In this document: positions 35,157 through 48,984 of the stretch, piece by piece
How the letters are laid out: the number at the start of each line of letters is the position of its first letter
Numbering within the stretch: the stretch's first letter is position 1
Assembly (NCBI RefSeq): GCF_037893015.1
Contig: NC_133661.1
Coordinates: 188,740,491-188,804,490, forward strand
Length of the DNA: 64,000 nucleotides
Direction of reading: 5' to 3'
From: Macrotis lagotis
Lineage: Eukaryota; Chordata; Mammalia; Peramelemorphia; Peramelidae
Position numbers and translations under genes: made by a program
Notes under the pieces: generated by a model
What the model saw: the letters and a program-made list of their open reading frames with translations, nothing else
What the model was told of the DNA's origin: nothing
The model's database searches: none

Positions 35157-38100
35157 TGGATTTGATTGAGATAGGGTTTTTTGTTGTTGCTTTTTCATGG
35201 GGGTTCATTCCCTTATTTTATTTCATTTTATTTTGTTTTAATTTATTTTAATTTTTGAAGATTTTTTTTTTTGGAGTTTTACAATTTCCCCCTAATCTTA
35301 CTTCCTTCCCCCCATCCAACACAGAAGGTAATTTGTCAGTCTTTAAAATGATTTCGTGGTATATATTGATCCAAATTGAATGTCATGAGAAAGAAATCAT
35401 ATCCTTAATAGAGAAACAGTAGACAATAAGTTTTTTTTTTTCTAAATTAAAGGTAATAGTCTTTGATCTTTGTTTGAACTCCTCAGTTCTTTCTCTGGAT
35501 ACAGATGGTATTCTCCATTGCAGACAGCACCAAATTGACCCTGATTGCTACACTGATAAAATGAGCAAGTTCATCAAGTTTGATTATCACCCCCTTTAGG
35601 GTGTGCAATATTTTTCTGGTTCTGCTCATCTTGCTCAGCATCAGCTTATGCAAATCCTTCCAGGCTTCTCTGAATTCTTATTCCTTCTGATTTCTAATAA
35701 AACAATAGTGTTCCATGACATACATATACAAAAGTTTGCTAACCCATTCCCGATTGAAGGACATTTAATTGATTTCTAATTCTTTGCCACAACAAACAGG
35801 GTTGCTATGAATATTTTTGTACAAGAGATGTTTTTAACCTTTTTCATCATCTCTTCAGGGTACAGGCCCAGTAGTGGTATTGCTGGATCAAAGAGTATGC
35901 ACATTTTTCTTACACTTTGGTCATAGTTCCAGACTCCACTCCAAAAAGCTTGGATGAGTTCACAGCTCCACCAACAATGTATTAGTGTCCCAGATTTCCC
36001 ACAACCCTTCCAACAATGTTTATTGGCAATTCTGGTCATATTTGCCAGTCTGAGAGGTGTGAGGTGGTACCTCATAGATGCTTTAAATTGCATTTCTCTA
36101 ATTAGAAGTGATTTGGAGCAATTTTTCATATGACTATGGATCATTTTGATCTCCTCATTTTTAAATTTTCTTTTCATATCCTTTAACCATTTGTCAATTG
36201 GGGAATGGCTTTTTTAAAAAAAATAAACTTGACTCAATTCTCTGTATATTTTAGAAATGAGTCCTTTGTCAGAAATACTAGTTATAAAGATTGTGTCCCA
36301 GTTTACTTCATTTCTTTTTATCTTAGTTACATTGGTTTTTGCCTGTGCAAAAGCTTTTTACTTTAATGTACTCAAATCTATTTAGTTTGTTTTTAATGAT
36401 GTTCTCCATCTCTTCCTTAGTCATAAACTGCTTCCATTTCCATAGATCTGCCAAGTAAGTTAGTCCTTGATCTTCTAGTTTGCTCATAATATTGTTTTTA
36501 TGTGTAATTCTTATATCCAATTCTATCTTATTTTGGTATAGGGTGTGAGGTGTTGGTCTAATCTAAGTTTCTTCAATACTAACTTCCAATTTTCCCAACA
36601 GTTTTTATCAGAGAGAGAGGTTTTATCCCAATAATTGGATTCTTTGGGTTAATCAAGCAGCAGATTACTATAATCATTTCCTGCTATTTCTTTTAGTCTA
36701 TTCCACTGAACCACCAGTCTGTATCTTATCCAATAAGCAGACAGTTTTGATGATTGATGCTACATAATATAATTTTAGATCTGGTAGGGCTAAGTCACCT
36801 TCTTTTGTACTTTTTTTCATTGAATTTCCTGGAAATTCTTGATATTTTATTTCTCTATATGAATTTACTTCCCACTTTTTCTAAGCCATTAAAGTAATTT
36901 TTTGGAATTGTGATTGATAGGGAACTAAACAGGTATTTTAGTTTGGGTAGAATTGTCATTTTTATTATATTAGCTTACTCTATCCAAGAGCAGTTAATGT
37001 TTGCCCAGGTATTTAAATTGATTTTATTTGTGTGAGAACTGTTTTGTAATTGTTTTACAAATGTTTTTGAGTCTGCCTTGGCAGGTAGACTCCCAAGTAT
37101 TTGATATTCTCTGAGGTTACTTTGAATGTGATTTCTCTTTTCTAGGTCATCCTGCTATATCTTGCTAGTCATATATAGAAAAGTTGAAGATTTAGGAGGG
37201 TTTATTTTATAGCCTGCAATTTTGCTAAAGATGCTAATTGTGTCCAGTAGCTTTGGATGATTTCGTGGGTTTCTGTATGTATATCAACATGTCATCTGCA
37301 AAAAAGTGACAGTTTGGTCTCTTACTTCCCAATTCTAATTCTTTCAGTTACATTTTCTTCTCATATTGCTGAAGCTAATATTTTTAATACAATATTGAAC
37401 AGTAGTGGTGATAATGGGCATCCTTGCTTCACCCCTGATCTTATTGGGAAATGCTTCTAGCATCTCAACATTGAATATAATGCTTGTTGATGGTTTCAGA
37501 TAGATACTGCTTATTATTCTAAGGAACGGTACATTCCTACATTCTCTGGTGTTTTTAGTAGGAATGATTCTGTATTTTACCAAAAGCTTTTTCAGCATCT
37601 ATTGATATAATCATATAATTTCTGATAGGCTTGTCATTGATATAATTAATTGTACTAACAGTTTTCCTAATATTGAACCAACCCTGCATTCCTGGGATCA
37701 ATCTTACAGTCTAATGTATTATCCTAATAATAACTTGCAATTATTTTGCTAAAATTTTATCTAAGATTTTTTCATTGATATTCGTCAGGGAGATATGTCT
37801 ATAATTTTCTTTCTCTGTTTTAACTCTTCCTAGTTTAGATATCAACACCATATTGGTGTCATAGAAAGAGTTAGGCAGAATTCCATCTTTCCCTATTTTC
37901 CCAAAGAGTTTATATAGAATTGGAAACAGTTGTTCCTTAAATGTTTTGGTATAATTCACTTGTGGATCTATCAGGCCTTGGAGATTTTTTCCTCAGGGAT
38001 ATCAATGATGGCCTGTAGAATGTTTTTTTTTTTTTTCTGAGATAGGCTTGATTAGGTATTTAATCTCCTCTTCATTTAACCTGGGCAGGATATATTTTTG

Positions 38101-38428
38101 TAAATATTTGTCCATTTTACTTCAATTGTCAAATTTATTGGCATAGAGTTGGGCAAAATAATACTTAATTATTGCTTTAAGTGACCCTTCTTTTGTGGTG
38201 AGTTCCCCTTTTTCATTTATGATACTAGCATTTTTGTTTTCTTCTTTATTAATCAAACTGACCAGAGGTTTATCAATTTTATTGGTTTTTTCATAAACCA
38301 GTTACTTGTTTTATTTATTTGTTCAATAGTTTTCTTTCAATTTTATTAATTTATCTTTTAATATTTAGAATTTTGTAAATTTCCTATTTAATTGGTGGCT
38401 TTTAATTTGTTCTTTCTCTAATATTTCT

Positions 38429-38580
38429 TTTTTTTTTAGGTTTTTGCAAGGCAAACAGGGTTAAGTGGCTTGCCCAAGACCACACTGCTAGGTAATTATT
38501 AAGTGTCTGAGACCGGATTTGAACCCAGGTACTACTGACTCCAAGGCCAGTGCTTTATCCACCATGCCACCTAGCCGCCC
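38429..38580 (-). mobile_element. tRNA-derived SINE in L1 ORF2
   Basis: Reverse SINE: TTTTTGCAAGGCAAACAGGG to CCACCTAGCCGCCCC. Perfect 15-bp target duplication TTCTCTAATATTTCT at 38,414-38,428 and 38,582-38,596, so a fairly recent insertion. Confidence 0.95.
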
Positions 38581-38979
38581 CTTCTCTAATATTTCTAGTT
38601 ACGTGTCTAGCTTATTGATTTCCTCATTCTCTATGTTATTCATGTAAACATTGAAAAATATAATTCATCCCCTGAGAGTTGCCTTGGCTGTATTCCATAT
38701 GTTTTTATATGTTGTTTCATTCTTGCTATTATCTAGGATGAAATAATTAATTCTTTCTATAATTTGTTGTTTGATCCATTTATTCTATAAAAATGAGGTT
38801 ATTCAGTTTCCAATTAGTTTTGGTTGTATATCTCCCTGGTCCAATATTGCATGTAATTTTTATTGCATCATGATCTGAGAATGATACATTCACTATTTGA
38901 CTATTTCTGCCTTTCTGCAATTGATTATTAGGTTTTTCTGTCCTGGTATATTGTCAAATTTTTTGTAAATGCCATGTAC

Positions 38980-38983
<4 letters not shown>

Positions 38984-39032
<49 letters not shown>
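38984..39032. repeat. TA microsatellite in L1 endonuclease region
   Basis: A run of about 24 TA units, then CACACATATA. The corresponding place in the L1 at 28,745 has only a short GGTATATTTC, so the run grew inside this copy. Confidence 0.95.
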
Positions 39033-39042
<10 letters not shown>

Positions 39043-41905
39043 TTTCTATTCCCATTTAATTTCTTCCTTAGGTCTATCATTCCTAAATTTTTCTAACAAT
39101 CAATTTACCTCCTTAAATTCCTTCTTTTTTTTTTTATTATTTTTGATTATACTTAATTAAGTTTGAGAGGAGGAAGTTGCGGTCTCCCACTATCAGAGTT
39201 TTGCTGTCTATGTCTTCATGTAACACTTTCAAATTCTCTTCTAAGAATTTGGATGTTATACCACTTGGTGCATACATATTTATTATTGAAATTACTTTAT
39301 TGTCTATGATACCTTTTAGGAGGATATAGTTTCCTTACTTATCTCTTTTAATGATACCTATTTTTGTAGATCTTTTGTATGAGATAAGAATTGCTAACTC
39401 TGATTTTTTTCACTTTAGCTGAAGCAAAATATATTTGGCTCTAACCTTTTACCTTTACATTTATCTCTCTGCATTAAATAAGTTTCTTGTAAGAGTATTT
39501 TGCACAATTCTGCATTTTGATCCATTCTGTTATTCACTTACATTTTAATTGAGAGTTCATCCCATTCAGATTCAAAGTTACAATTTCTAACTCCTTATTA
39601 GCCCCATGCAATCTTCCCTCTGTTTTGATTTTTCTGCTTTTTTTCACTTTATCCATATTAACCAGTATTTTGTTTCTGAATACCACCAACTTCAGTGTTT
39701 TTGCCCTCCCACCCCCTCCTTTCTTTCCCTTTCCCCATTTCCCCTTCTTCCTTCCCTTCCTTCTGTTAGTGCCCCTTTTCCTTCCCCCTACCCTTTCCCC
39801 TTTTTAATACTTGAAAGGTAAGATAAGCTTCTTAATTTAACTGAGGGTATGCTATCAACTTTCAGTCAAATCTGATGAGAATAAGTTTCAGGCAGGTCTC
39901 ACCTCCTCCCTTCTTCACAGCTATTACAATAGGTCCTTTGTACCTCTTATTGTAATGAGATTTACCCCATTCAGTCACCTCCATCCTCCTGTCTCTTTGC
40001 TGTCCTGCTATTTAAGGGGGTATTGTTTGTAAATCATTTTGAATCACAGAAATGTCAGGAATGCCCATAATTTCTGGCTAAGTATATTCTCTTTAATAGA
40101 ATTACAATTCTCTAGTTATTAGAATCTTTCTCCCAGGTAGGGATATATTCAGTTTCCACTTATTGGATAGCAGCTTTTTTCCTTTACCCCTCCCCGCTTT
40201 TTTATGTTTTCAGATGTCTCTTGAAAGTCCTATTTGAAGTCCAAATTTTCTATTAAGCTCAGGTCTTTTCATCAGGAAAAGTTGGAAGTCTCCTATTTCA
40301 TTAAATATCCATTTTTTCCCTATGAAGAGAAGGCTCACCTTTGCCAGATAGTGGATTCTTGGCTGGATACCTAGCTCCCTTGCTCTTCAGAATATTTCAT
40401 TCCAGACCCTACAATTCCTTAATGTTGATGCAGCTAGGTCCTATATAATCTTTATTGTGGCTCCTTGGTATCTGATTTTTTTTCTTTCTGACTGCTTGCA
40501 GAGTTTTCTCTTTTATTTGATAACTCTGAAATTTAGTCACAATATTCCTTGGTGTTTTCATTTGGGGATCCCTTTCTGGAGGCAATTGATGTATCTTTCA
40601 ATAACTATTTTGCCCTCTGGTTTCTTGATGTCAGGGCAATTTTCCATCATTAAATCCTGTAATATTGTGCATTCGTTCTCTTCAGTATTTTCAGGAAGAT
40701 CAATGATTCTCTCCTTGTTCTATTCTTGAAGTCAGTGTTTTTGCAGATGAGGCATTTTACATCTTCTATTTTTATCTTGGTTTTGTTCAGAATTTGTTTG
40801 GTGTTGTTGTCTCATGAAGTCATTAGTTTCCACAAACTCCATTCTTTTTTTTAGAGAAAATTTTCTTCATTTACCTCTTGCAGCTCCTTTTCCAATTGGT
40901 CAGTTTTACTTTTGAAAGAGTTTTCCATTTGTCTAATTGAGATTTTGATAAAATTATTTTCTTTTTGCATTTGTCCAATTGGAAATTCAAAGGATTTTTT
41001 TTTTCTTGTCACAAAGGGTCAATTTTCTCTCCTAAATTTTCAAATTGATTTTTAAACTCCTACTTGATTTCTTCAGGGAAGTCTTTCTGGGCTGGAAAGG
41101 AAATCATATTCTCCTCAGAGGATCTAGATCTCTATGAGTTACAGTCTTTGTCTTTGAGGTAGCTTTCAATGGACCCCCCTTTCCACAATAATCTAAGATA
41201 CTGAGATATTGTGCTGGGGAAGGAGCTGGTTCACAGAAGTTTAGTGTTGAGATCCCTAGAGCTTTTACTCACTGAGTTTAATAACTTCAAGTGTGTCAGG
41301 CAGTAGGTTGTGCTTTTTCTGGAGTGTTTGTGACCTTGATTTGAAGCCCTCTCCCTTCATCTGGAGGGGGTGGGTGGTGGTGAACAATGTGTGCTATGCT
41401 CTGGGGCAAGATCATTACTCTCCCTATTCAGCTGAGGGAGTTCTGCTGCCCATACCTGGGCCTGGGGGTGGGGGTGGGGCTGTTATTGTATTTGTTCTGA
41501 GAAGAGGACTCTTCTAAAGTGAAAGTATGGACTCTGAGGTCCTCCAGACTGGAGGAGCCCAGTGGATTGATGTCTGCAACTCTCAGTGATGGAATATGCC
41601 CTCCAGCCCTGCTGAGTGCCCCAGACTGTCAGTCTCACAACCGAAGCTCCATGCCTCAGTTGGTTCTTGCACAATGGTTTCCACTGTCAACACCTCCATA
41701 GCTGATTCTAGGGTAGAACTGCTCTCAGGCTCTAACCCCATCCAAGCAGTCTCTCTGCTGTCTGCCTCTGGCTCACTCACAATGCCCAAAGACAAACCTT
41801 GAGGTACATGTTCTTCCCCAATTCTTTTTCTTGGTTTTGTTGATTGAATTTCTGTTAAGAGGTTTGTTTCATATTATAACAGAGGGAGGATTAGGAGACC
41901 TTATC

Positions 41906-42849
41906 ACAGGGCTAATATAATAAACATAATATATATATATACATATATATTTATGTTAATAAATTTAAAAATATTAGAACAAACGAATTTATATGAACTT
42001 GGAAGGGAATCAGAGGAGTTTGAATTTAATCCTATTGGCAAAAAAGAAGGCAGTAAACATTTTTGAGTGTAGCATTGTAATGATCAGGCCTGTGATTTAA
42101 GATTATTTTTGGTATCTATGTGATGATCAAAAGAATCAGAATCAAAGAATTCACCAGTTGGTTACCATATTGGTATAAGCCTGTCCATGCTTAATTTGTC
42201 TAGAATCAGTGATAGTAGGGGCATAATATTTAGATTTTAAACATAAATTCCCTGATGTTCTATTTTAGGAATTTGAAATGGTACTTTCCATTATTTAATA
42301 TGTACCATCTCATTCTCTTAGAATACATATTCTTTGAAATCAAGAACTGTCACTTTTACATTTATATCCTTTAGTGTTTTGCATAATCACTGGGACATAG
42401 TAATTGTTTAATAAATTACTTTTCTTTGATTCATGCATTTATATATATATTGTCCTGTACAAATAAATCCCAAAGACATTGCATTGGTCGAATTAAATTA
42501 TAGAATATTGATAACTTAGAACGTGGTGATTATATTAAAATAAAAAATAAGAACTATGCAAAAAAGTTGTATATGAAATTATATATGGTTAAATCAGCAT
42601 AACTAAAACTACCTAAAATGGGAAATAAATTGGAGAGAAAAGGAGAGAGGAAAGAAGAAGAAAGACAAGGAAGGAGCAATGGAAGATAAATTGTGGAAGT
42701 CTGAGAAGAAAATATGGTAGAAAAGCATTGTGCTTTTTTGTTATTTATTGATTAATTGATTTCTATCCTGGGTTTCAATTTAGCTTTTAAACTTTGCATA
42801 TTTGTTTATTGCTTTTGTTAAATGCTATGTTTACAAATTTTATTGAAAT
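41906..42849. other. Non-repeat stretch inside the L1 cluster
   Basis: A short TA run at about 41,932-41,952, then AT-rich DNA without recognised elements; a TAAATTACTTTTCTTTGATTC phrase near 42,410 may be an L2-type end (AATTGTTTAATAAATTAC). No gene seen. Confidence 0.5.
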
Positions 42850-43080
42850 TTTTTTAAATTTATTTTTTCTATTTGCCTACAAAGTCTTCAGTATTCATTC
42901 TTTTGCAAGTTTATGACTTCCACATTTTTCTATCGCTCTCCTTTCCCTCCCCCCACATCATGATGTCAATCTGGTAAAAGTTGTGCATGTACAATCATGT
43001 TTAGCAAATTTCCATATTAGTCATGTTGGGACAGAGGAATTAGAACTAAGGGCCAAGACAGTGGAGAGAAGGCAGGTACT
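42850..43080 (-). mobile_element. L1 3'UTR fragment
   Basis: Reverse complement of the L1 3' end of the subfamily at 17,370: CCACATTTTTCTATCGCTCTC, GTGCATGTACAATCATGTTT, TTCCATATTAGTCATGTTG. Only the last 230 bases remain. Confidence 0.75.
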
Positions 43081-46000
43081 ATTTTAAGCTTGCCTTACTT
43101 TTTCTCACAACTAATATGAACCAAGTCTCTTAACAGATTTTGGAACCACAGAACCCAGAGAAGAATGAAAGAGAAGAATATCTAATAACAAGGTCTGTTG
43201 CAGGGCAGTGTGGGCAAACCAGGGGCAGAGGGCAGAGACCTTGCACAGGGGTGATGGGTTGAGTCTGAGGGACTGACCTGAGAAGAGCAGTGGAAACATT
43301 TGTTGTGTGTATGGCTGGTGGGAGAAACATCTATCTGGTCACTTTGGCTGGTTTGGAAGAGTCTAAGCACAAACCCCTGTTTCCAGCTGAGTCCCTTCTC
43401 CCCCATTCCTGTGGGAGAATACTTTCTCCAGAACAAACAGCCACCATCTGGTATTTGCACCTTGCCCTGAGGCTCAGATGTGGGTGAGAGATTCCCCTCT
43501 CCCTCTCTTTCTGATTGGGAATTAAGTATATTAACTATAAAGTGGAAGGCATAGACAAGTCCAGGACAGCCTAGATACTACTCTCCCCACCCACCTAGGT
43601 CTAGAGAGTGGCCACTAAACACAGACAAACCAGAGAAAGCTTCTGACATTCCCTATAGGCTGAACCACTGAATAATCCCTGAAGTGGGTAAAGCCACTAG
43701 GGATTTCAACCAGCTCCTCCCCCAAAACAATTCCCAAAATGAGGACCGAAAATGAATATAGGCCTATGCAAGGGGGGTTCACTGAATGTTACCCTGAAAA
43801 TAAAGATCCTCACTCAGAGAAGAATAGAGCTTCAGAGGAGAATATGAATTAATCTCCAGCCCAGAAGGACTTCTTAGAAGAGATAAGAAAGGAGTTTAAA
43901 AATCAAACAGAATACACTGGGAAAAGAAATACAAGAGGAAATTAACATTTTATAACAATAAAACAAATCCTTTGAAAATACAGTTGGATGAGTTCAAAAA
44001 GAAAATAATTCACTGAAAAACACAGTAGGCCAAATAGAAAACTTCAAAAATAGAATTGACTAATTGGAAAAGGATATGAAAAAGATAACAGAAGAAAATT
44101 TTTCTAAAAAATGATTCAAATCTGTTGAAGCTAATGACATCACAAGACAGGAAAAATCTGTTAAACAAATCCAAAAAAAATAAAAAAATTGAAGAAAATG
44201 TAAAATATCTCATAGGCAAAACAACAAACCTAGGAAATAGACCCAAGAGAGACAATTTAAGAATTATAGAACTTCCTGGACACTTTGAACAGAAAACAAG
44301 TCTGTGTTCTATACCTCAGGATATAATGAAGTTGAAGTTCTGTGGCAAAATAATCATTGAAAGACTATATCACACTCCTCCTAAAGGGGATCCCAAAATG
44401 AAAACACAAAGGAATATTGTGACCAAACTCCAGATTTATCAGATCAAGGAAAAAATCCTGCAAGTGTACAGAAAGAGTTATCATACCAAGGAGCCAAGTC
44501 CAGATCTCCCAAGGATATGTGGTTCTGTCAAGATTAATGGATCAAAGGTCCTTTAATATGATATTCTAGAGAATGAGGGAGCTTGTAATGCATCCAAGAA
44601 TTCACAACCCAGCAAAACTGAACCTTTTGTTCCAAGGGAAAAGATGGACATTTAACAAAATAGGAGACTTTTCAGTTTTCCTGATGAAAAGACCAGAGTT
44701 AAACAGAACATTTGGCCTTCAAACAAGAGATTCAAGATATATCAAAAGATAAAGAGCAGAAAAGAAAAAAAAGAAGCTGTTATTCAATAAGATGATATTG
44801 ATTATATCCCCACCTGGAAGAAAGATTCTCATAAATCTTAAAAATTGTAACTATTAGAAGAAATAGACTTAGCTAGAAGTAATGGACACTCAAGACTTGT
44901 CTGTGACTCTGACAGAATGAGCTAAAAAATAAAAATAGAGCATTGTCCAAGGAGTCATGAGAAGCTAAGTTGAAATTAATCCTCAGACACTTAATAATTG
45001 CTTAGCTGTGTGACCTTGGACAAATCAATTAACCCCATTGCCTTAAATAGTTCTTAAAATGTCTAAAAAATAATATCTCCTTAAAGAGGTGGCTTTTTCA
45101 ATGGAGTAAAATGGGAGAAGCAAGGGGGAATAACTGAGCCTTCATTCTCATCAGAAATGGCTCAGAGAGGAAATAAAATATACACTTACTAGGGTATAAA
45201 AATCTATCTTACCCTAGAAAAAATGAGAAGAAAGGAATGGGATAAGTGGGAATGGGGAGAGGTAAGGGGGAGAATAGGTGATAGAAGAGACGGAAGACTG
45301 AGGGACAGTTTACTCAGATACAACACACTTTTGGACAGGACTAGGATGAGAGAGAGAAAATAGAATAAATGAGAGTGGGGAGGAATAGATGGAGGGTAAT
45401 ACAGCTACTAATATCAACTGTGGGAAAAATATTGAAGCAACTTCTTTGGTGGACTTATGATAAAGAAAGCAACTCACCCCAGAGATGGAACCATTGGAAT
45501 CTTTGTGGGGAGAGGTGTTTATGTTTGCTCTTATAACAAAATTATTGTAATAATTGATTGGCAAAAATACAGAAATATTTTTACAAAGATTAATTACAAC
45601 TTTTAATGTGAGTGGGATGAATTCTCCCATTAAACAGAAGTGGATATCAGGGTGGATTAAAAACCAGAATCTTGCCCTATGCTGGTTACAAGCAGCACAT
45701 TTAAAGGAGAGAAATACAGAGCAAATGGAAAAGACTGGAGAAGAATATGTTATGTTTCAGTTAAAGTGAAAACGCAGGGGTAGTAATCTTTATCTCAGAC
45801 AAAGCAGCAGCCAAAATAGACCTCACTGAAAGAAATAAGGAATAAAATTATATCCTCCTAAAATGTACCATAGACAATGAAGCAATTTCATACTAAATAT
45901 GTACACACCAAGCAGTATAGCATCCAGATTCTTAGAGGAGTAGCTGAGTGAGTAACAGGAATACACAGGCAGCAAAACTCTACTAGTGGGAGATCTAAAC

Positions 46001-46966
46001 TTCTATCTCTCAGAATTAGATAACTTTAATCATAAAATACATAAGAAAGAAGTTAAGCAGTTGTAGGTATATAGAATGTTAGAAAGCTTAGATGTGATAG
46101 ATTTGTGGAGAAAATTGAATTGGGATAGAAAGGAATATGCATTTTTTTCTGCAGTACATGGTACCTACACAAAAACTGATCATGTACTAGGGTATAAAAA
46201 TCTCATAATTAAATGCAGTAAGGCAGAAATACTGAATGCGTCATTTTCTGACCATGATACTATAAAAGTCACTTAAAATAATTGCCCATGAAGTGATAAA
46301 CCTAAAACTGATTGCAAACAAAATAACTTCATTTTAATGAATAAGTAGATCAAAAATATATTATAGAAAGAATTAGTGATTTCAGGAAAGATAATGATAA
46401 TAATGAGACAACATACCAAAACTCATAGAATACAACCAAGACAATAATTAGAGCATATATTATATCCCTATATGCTTATATGAATAAAATGGAGAAAAAG
46501 CACATCTATGAATTGAGCATGTAATTAAAAAAAGTGAGAAAATGAGCAGGCTTAACTCCTTCCCATTGAATACCAAATTAGAAATTCTAAAAATTAAAGG
46601 AGAATTTAGTAAAATCAAACACAAGAAAATTATTGAATTAATAAATAAGACCAAGAGTTGGTTTTATAATAGATAAACTTTTGGTTAATTATAATTAAAA
46701 AAAGAATACCAAATTACTAGAATCAAAAATTAAAAAAATAAATACACACTCACCAACAATGAGCAGGAAATTAAAGAAATAATTCATCTCTATTTTGCCA
46801 AACTGTATGCCAATAAATTTGATAATCTAGGTGAAATGGATAAATATTTTCAAAAATATAAATTCCCCAGATTAAATGAAAAGGAATTTAAATACATAAA
46901 TAACCCTTTTTTTGGAATTAGAAATACAAATAAATCACCAATAAACTCCCTAAGAAAAAAATCCCC
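43081..46966 (+). mobile_element. L1, plus: 5'UTR, ORF1 and 5' half of ORF2
   Basis: 5'UTR from about 43,085; ORF1 region about 43,739-44,670 with NVKYLIGKTTNLGNRPKRDN and NLRIIELPG (44,190-44,280); a spacer; ORF2 starting near 45,600 (TTFNVSGMNSPIKQKW) with endonuclease sequence at 46,100-46,280 (TKTDHVLGYKN, FSDHD). It stops at AAACTCCCTAAGAAAAAAATC, just before the RT domain, where another L1 5'UTR begins. Broken by several stops. Confidence 0.82.
44985..45065 (+). mobile_element. Partial SINE in L1 spacer
   Basis: Only the 3' half of the common SINE: CCTCAGACACTTAATAATTG, TGTGTGACCTTGGACAAATC, CCCCATTGCCTTAAATAG. Confidence 0.8.
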
Positions 46967-47382
46967 ACTTCCGGTCAAGATGGCAGAGAGAAGACAACCA
47001 CTATGTTAAACTCTTGTGGTTTCCCTTCAAAAATAATATGAAAGAAGCCTCATAACAGAAATTCAATCAACAAAACCAAGAAAAAGAAGCTAGGAAAAGA
47101 ACACCTACCAACAATTTCTGTCTCAGGGGACCATGGGGGAATTAGGAATGGAGAGCAGAGGGCCATTGCAGAAACAGCAGTGGGGTGAAGCCAGAGGACC
47201 TAAGATCCTGGAGGTTTTGGTGAGTGGTGGGTTGGAGGACCAACTTTAGCCACAGAATCTTTGGCCAGGGGAGCAGTGGTCTAAGCCCTAGTCAGATGGG
47301 AGAGCAAGTTCCAGAACGAAGCTGTGGAGGTACACCTGTAAATTGACCAGCTGGGTGCTGGACCTGAGTTCCATATGTTGTC
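46967..47382 (+). mobile_element. L1 5'UTR joined directly to ORF2 C-terminal end
   Basis: Begins CTTCCGGTCAAGATGGCAGA (YY1-like core) and continues as L1 5'UTR (GAAATTCAATCAACAAAACC, GCAGTGGGGTGAAGCCAGAG). At about 47,380 it jumps to ORF2 C-terminal sequence (GAGAACATCATTAAAAACA). ORF1 and most of ORF2 are absent. The join coincides with the inner end of the right inverted-repeat arm. Confidence 0.75.
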
Positions 47383-48540
47383 CATGGAGAACATCATTAA
47401 AAACAAACTAGATAATTTTGATTAACATTAAATTAAAAAAAAAAAACTTTTTCACAGACAAAAGCACTGTAACCAAGATGAAAAGAAACTTACTAAATTG
47501 GGGAATCTTTACAACTGCTACCTCTGACAAAGGATTCATTTCTAAAATATACAAGGAACTGAGTCAAATTTTCAAAAAAAACAAGCCATTCCCCAATTGA
47601 CAAAAGGTCAAAGGATATGCAAATGCCATTTTCAGATGAGGAAACCAAAGTGATTCATGGTTATATGAAAAATTTCTCTGAATCATTAATTATTAGAGAA
47701 ATACAAATTAAAGCATCGCTGAGGAACCACCTCACACCTCTCAGACTGACCAATATGACCAGAAGGGACAATGATCAATGTTGCAATACATTGTTGGTGG
47801 ATCTGGAACTCATCCAGCCTTTCCAGAGAGCAAATCTGAATTATGCCCAAAGAACAACAAAAGTGTGCATACCCTTTGATCCAACAATACAACTACTGGG
47901 TAAATACCCTGCAGAGATTATGGAAAAAGAATTAAACCATCACTTGTACAAAACAGTTATAGCAGCCCTGATTGTGATGGCAAAGAACTGAAAATTGAGT
48001 GAATGTCCATCAATTAGGCAATGACTTAACAAACTGTTGCATATGCATGACATGCAACACTATTATTCTATTAGAAAACAGGAGGGATGGGAATTCAGGG
48101 AAGCCTAGAAGGATTTGCATGAACTGATGCTGAGTGAAATGAGCTGAACCAGAAGATTTTTACAACCAAATAGCAACATGGGGTTGATGTTCAACCTAAA
48201 TGGACTTGCTCATTCCATCAGTGCAACAATAAGGCATAATTTCAGGATATCTGGCATAGAGAATATCATCTGTATCCAGAAAAAGAATTGTGGAGTTTGA
48301 ACAAAAACCAGACTATTACCTTTAACTAAACTGTTATCCTATTATGTAATTTCCCCATCTCTTTTACTTCATTTTTCTTCTTTAAGAATATGATTTCTCT
48401 CTCATCCCATTCAACTTAGATCAATGTATAGCATGGAAAAAATGTAAAGACTAACAAATTGCCTTCTGTGGGGGGGTAGGGGGAGGGAAGTGAGATTGGG
48501 GTAAAATTGTGAAATTCAAAATAAATAAATAAATTTTAAA
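47383..48540 (+). mobile_element. L1 3' end in right arm
   Basis: ORF2 C-terminal sequence (KHHLYKTVIAALIVMAKN-like reading at 47,940-47,990) and 3'UTR ending GTGAAATTCAAAATAAATAAA. It shares with 23,585-24,775 the distinctive GGTTGTAAAAATCTTCTGG (reverse), so it is the same ancestral insertion. Confidence 0.88.
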
Positions 48541-48984
48541 AAACCAGATTGGGAAGTGGAATTTTAAATAAGTTCATGATTCCGAATTCTTGGCTTTTCC
48601 TATAATTGCCTATTCTCTGATTGACTGAGACAAAGGTGAAGCTTGCCTGTTCACAAAATGCTTGGCAATCATTTAAATTGTTTTGCAGTATGGTGCAGTA
48701 AGTCATCAGAAAGCAAATGAGATGAATGTGTGACCCAAGGGTGTGTACTGGTAAATATTTAACTATCAAATGTCAATCCTTTTTATACTTTAACCTCCAT
48801 TATTATCATTTTCTCCATCACTTTCTTAAATTTGGATAATTAAGAACTGTCTTAATCATTCAAATCCTGATTTGTATATCTTTACAAATTTCTAAGATAT
48901 ATATACTCCCACTGACAATTTGACAACTAACTTTCCCTAACCAATTATGCTAGCTCTAGTACAAATTTCTTCTTCAATTTTTAT

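Larger units (their letters stand above)
35230..41905 (-). mobile_element. Near full-length L1, minus, with SINE and microsatellite
   Basis: T-rich 3' end at about 35,230, TTTTACAATTTCCCCCTAAT, ORF2 C-terminal translation CWKGCGKSGTLIHCWWSC at about 36,000, RT remnants around 37,960-37,350, endonuclease around 39,200, ORF1 around 41,150-40,230, and a 5'UTR to about 41,905. Compared with the 24,958-35,156 L1 it lacks roughly the last 50 bases of the 5' end. Many stops and frame changes; inactive. Confidence 0.85.
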
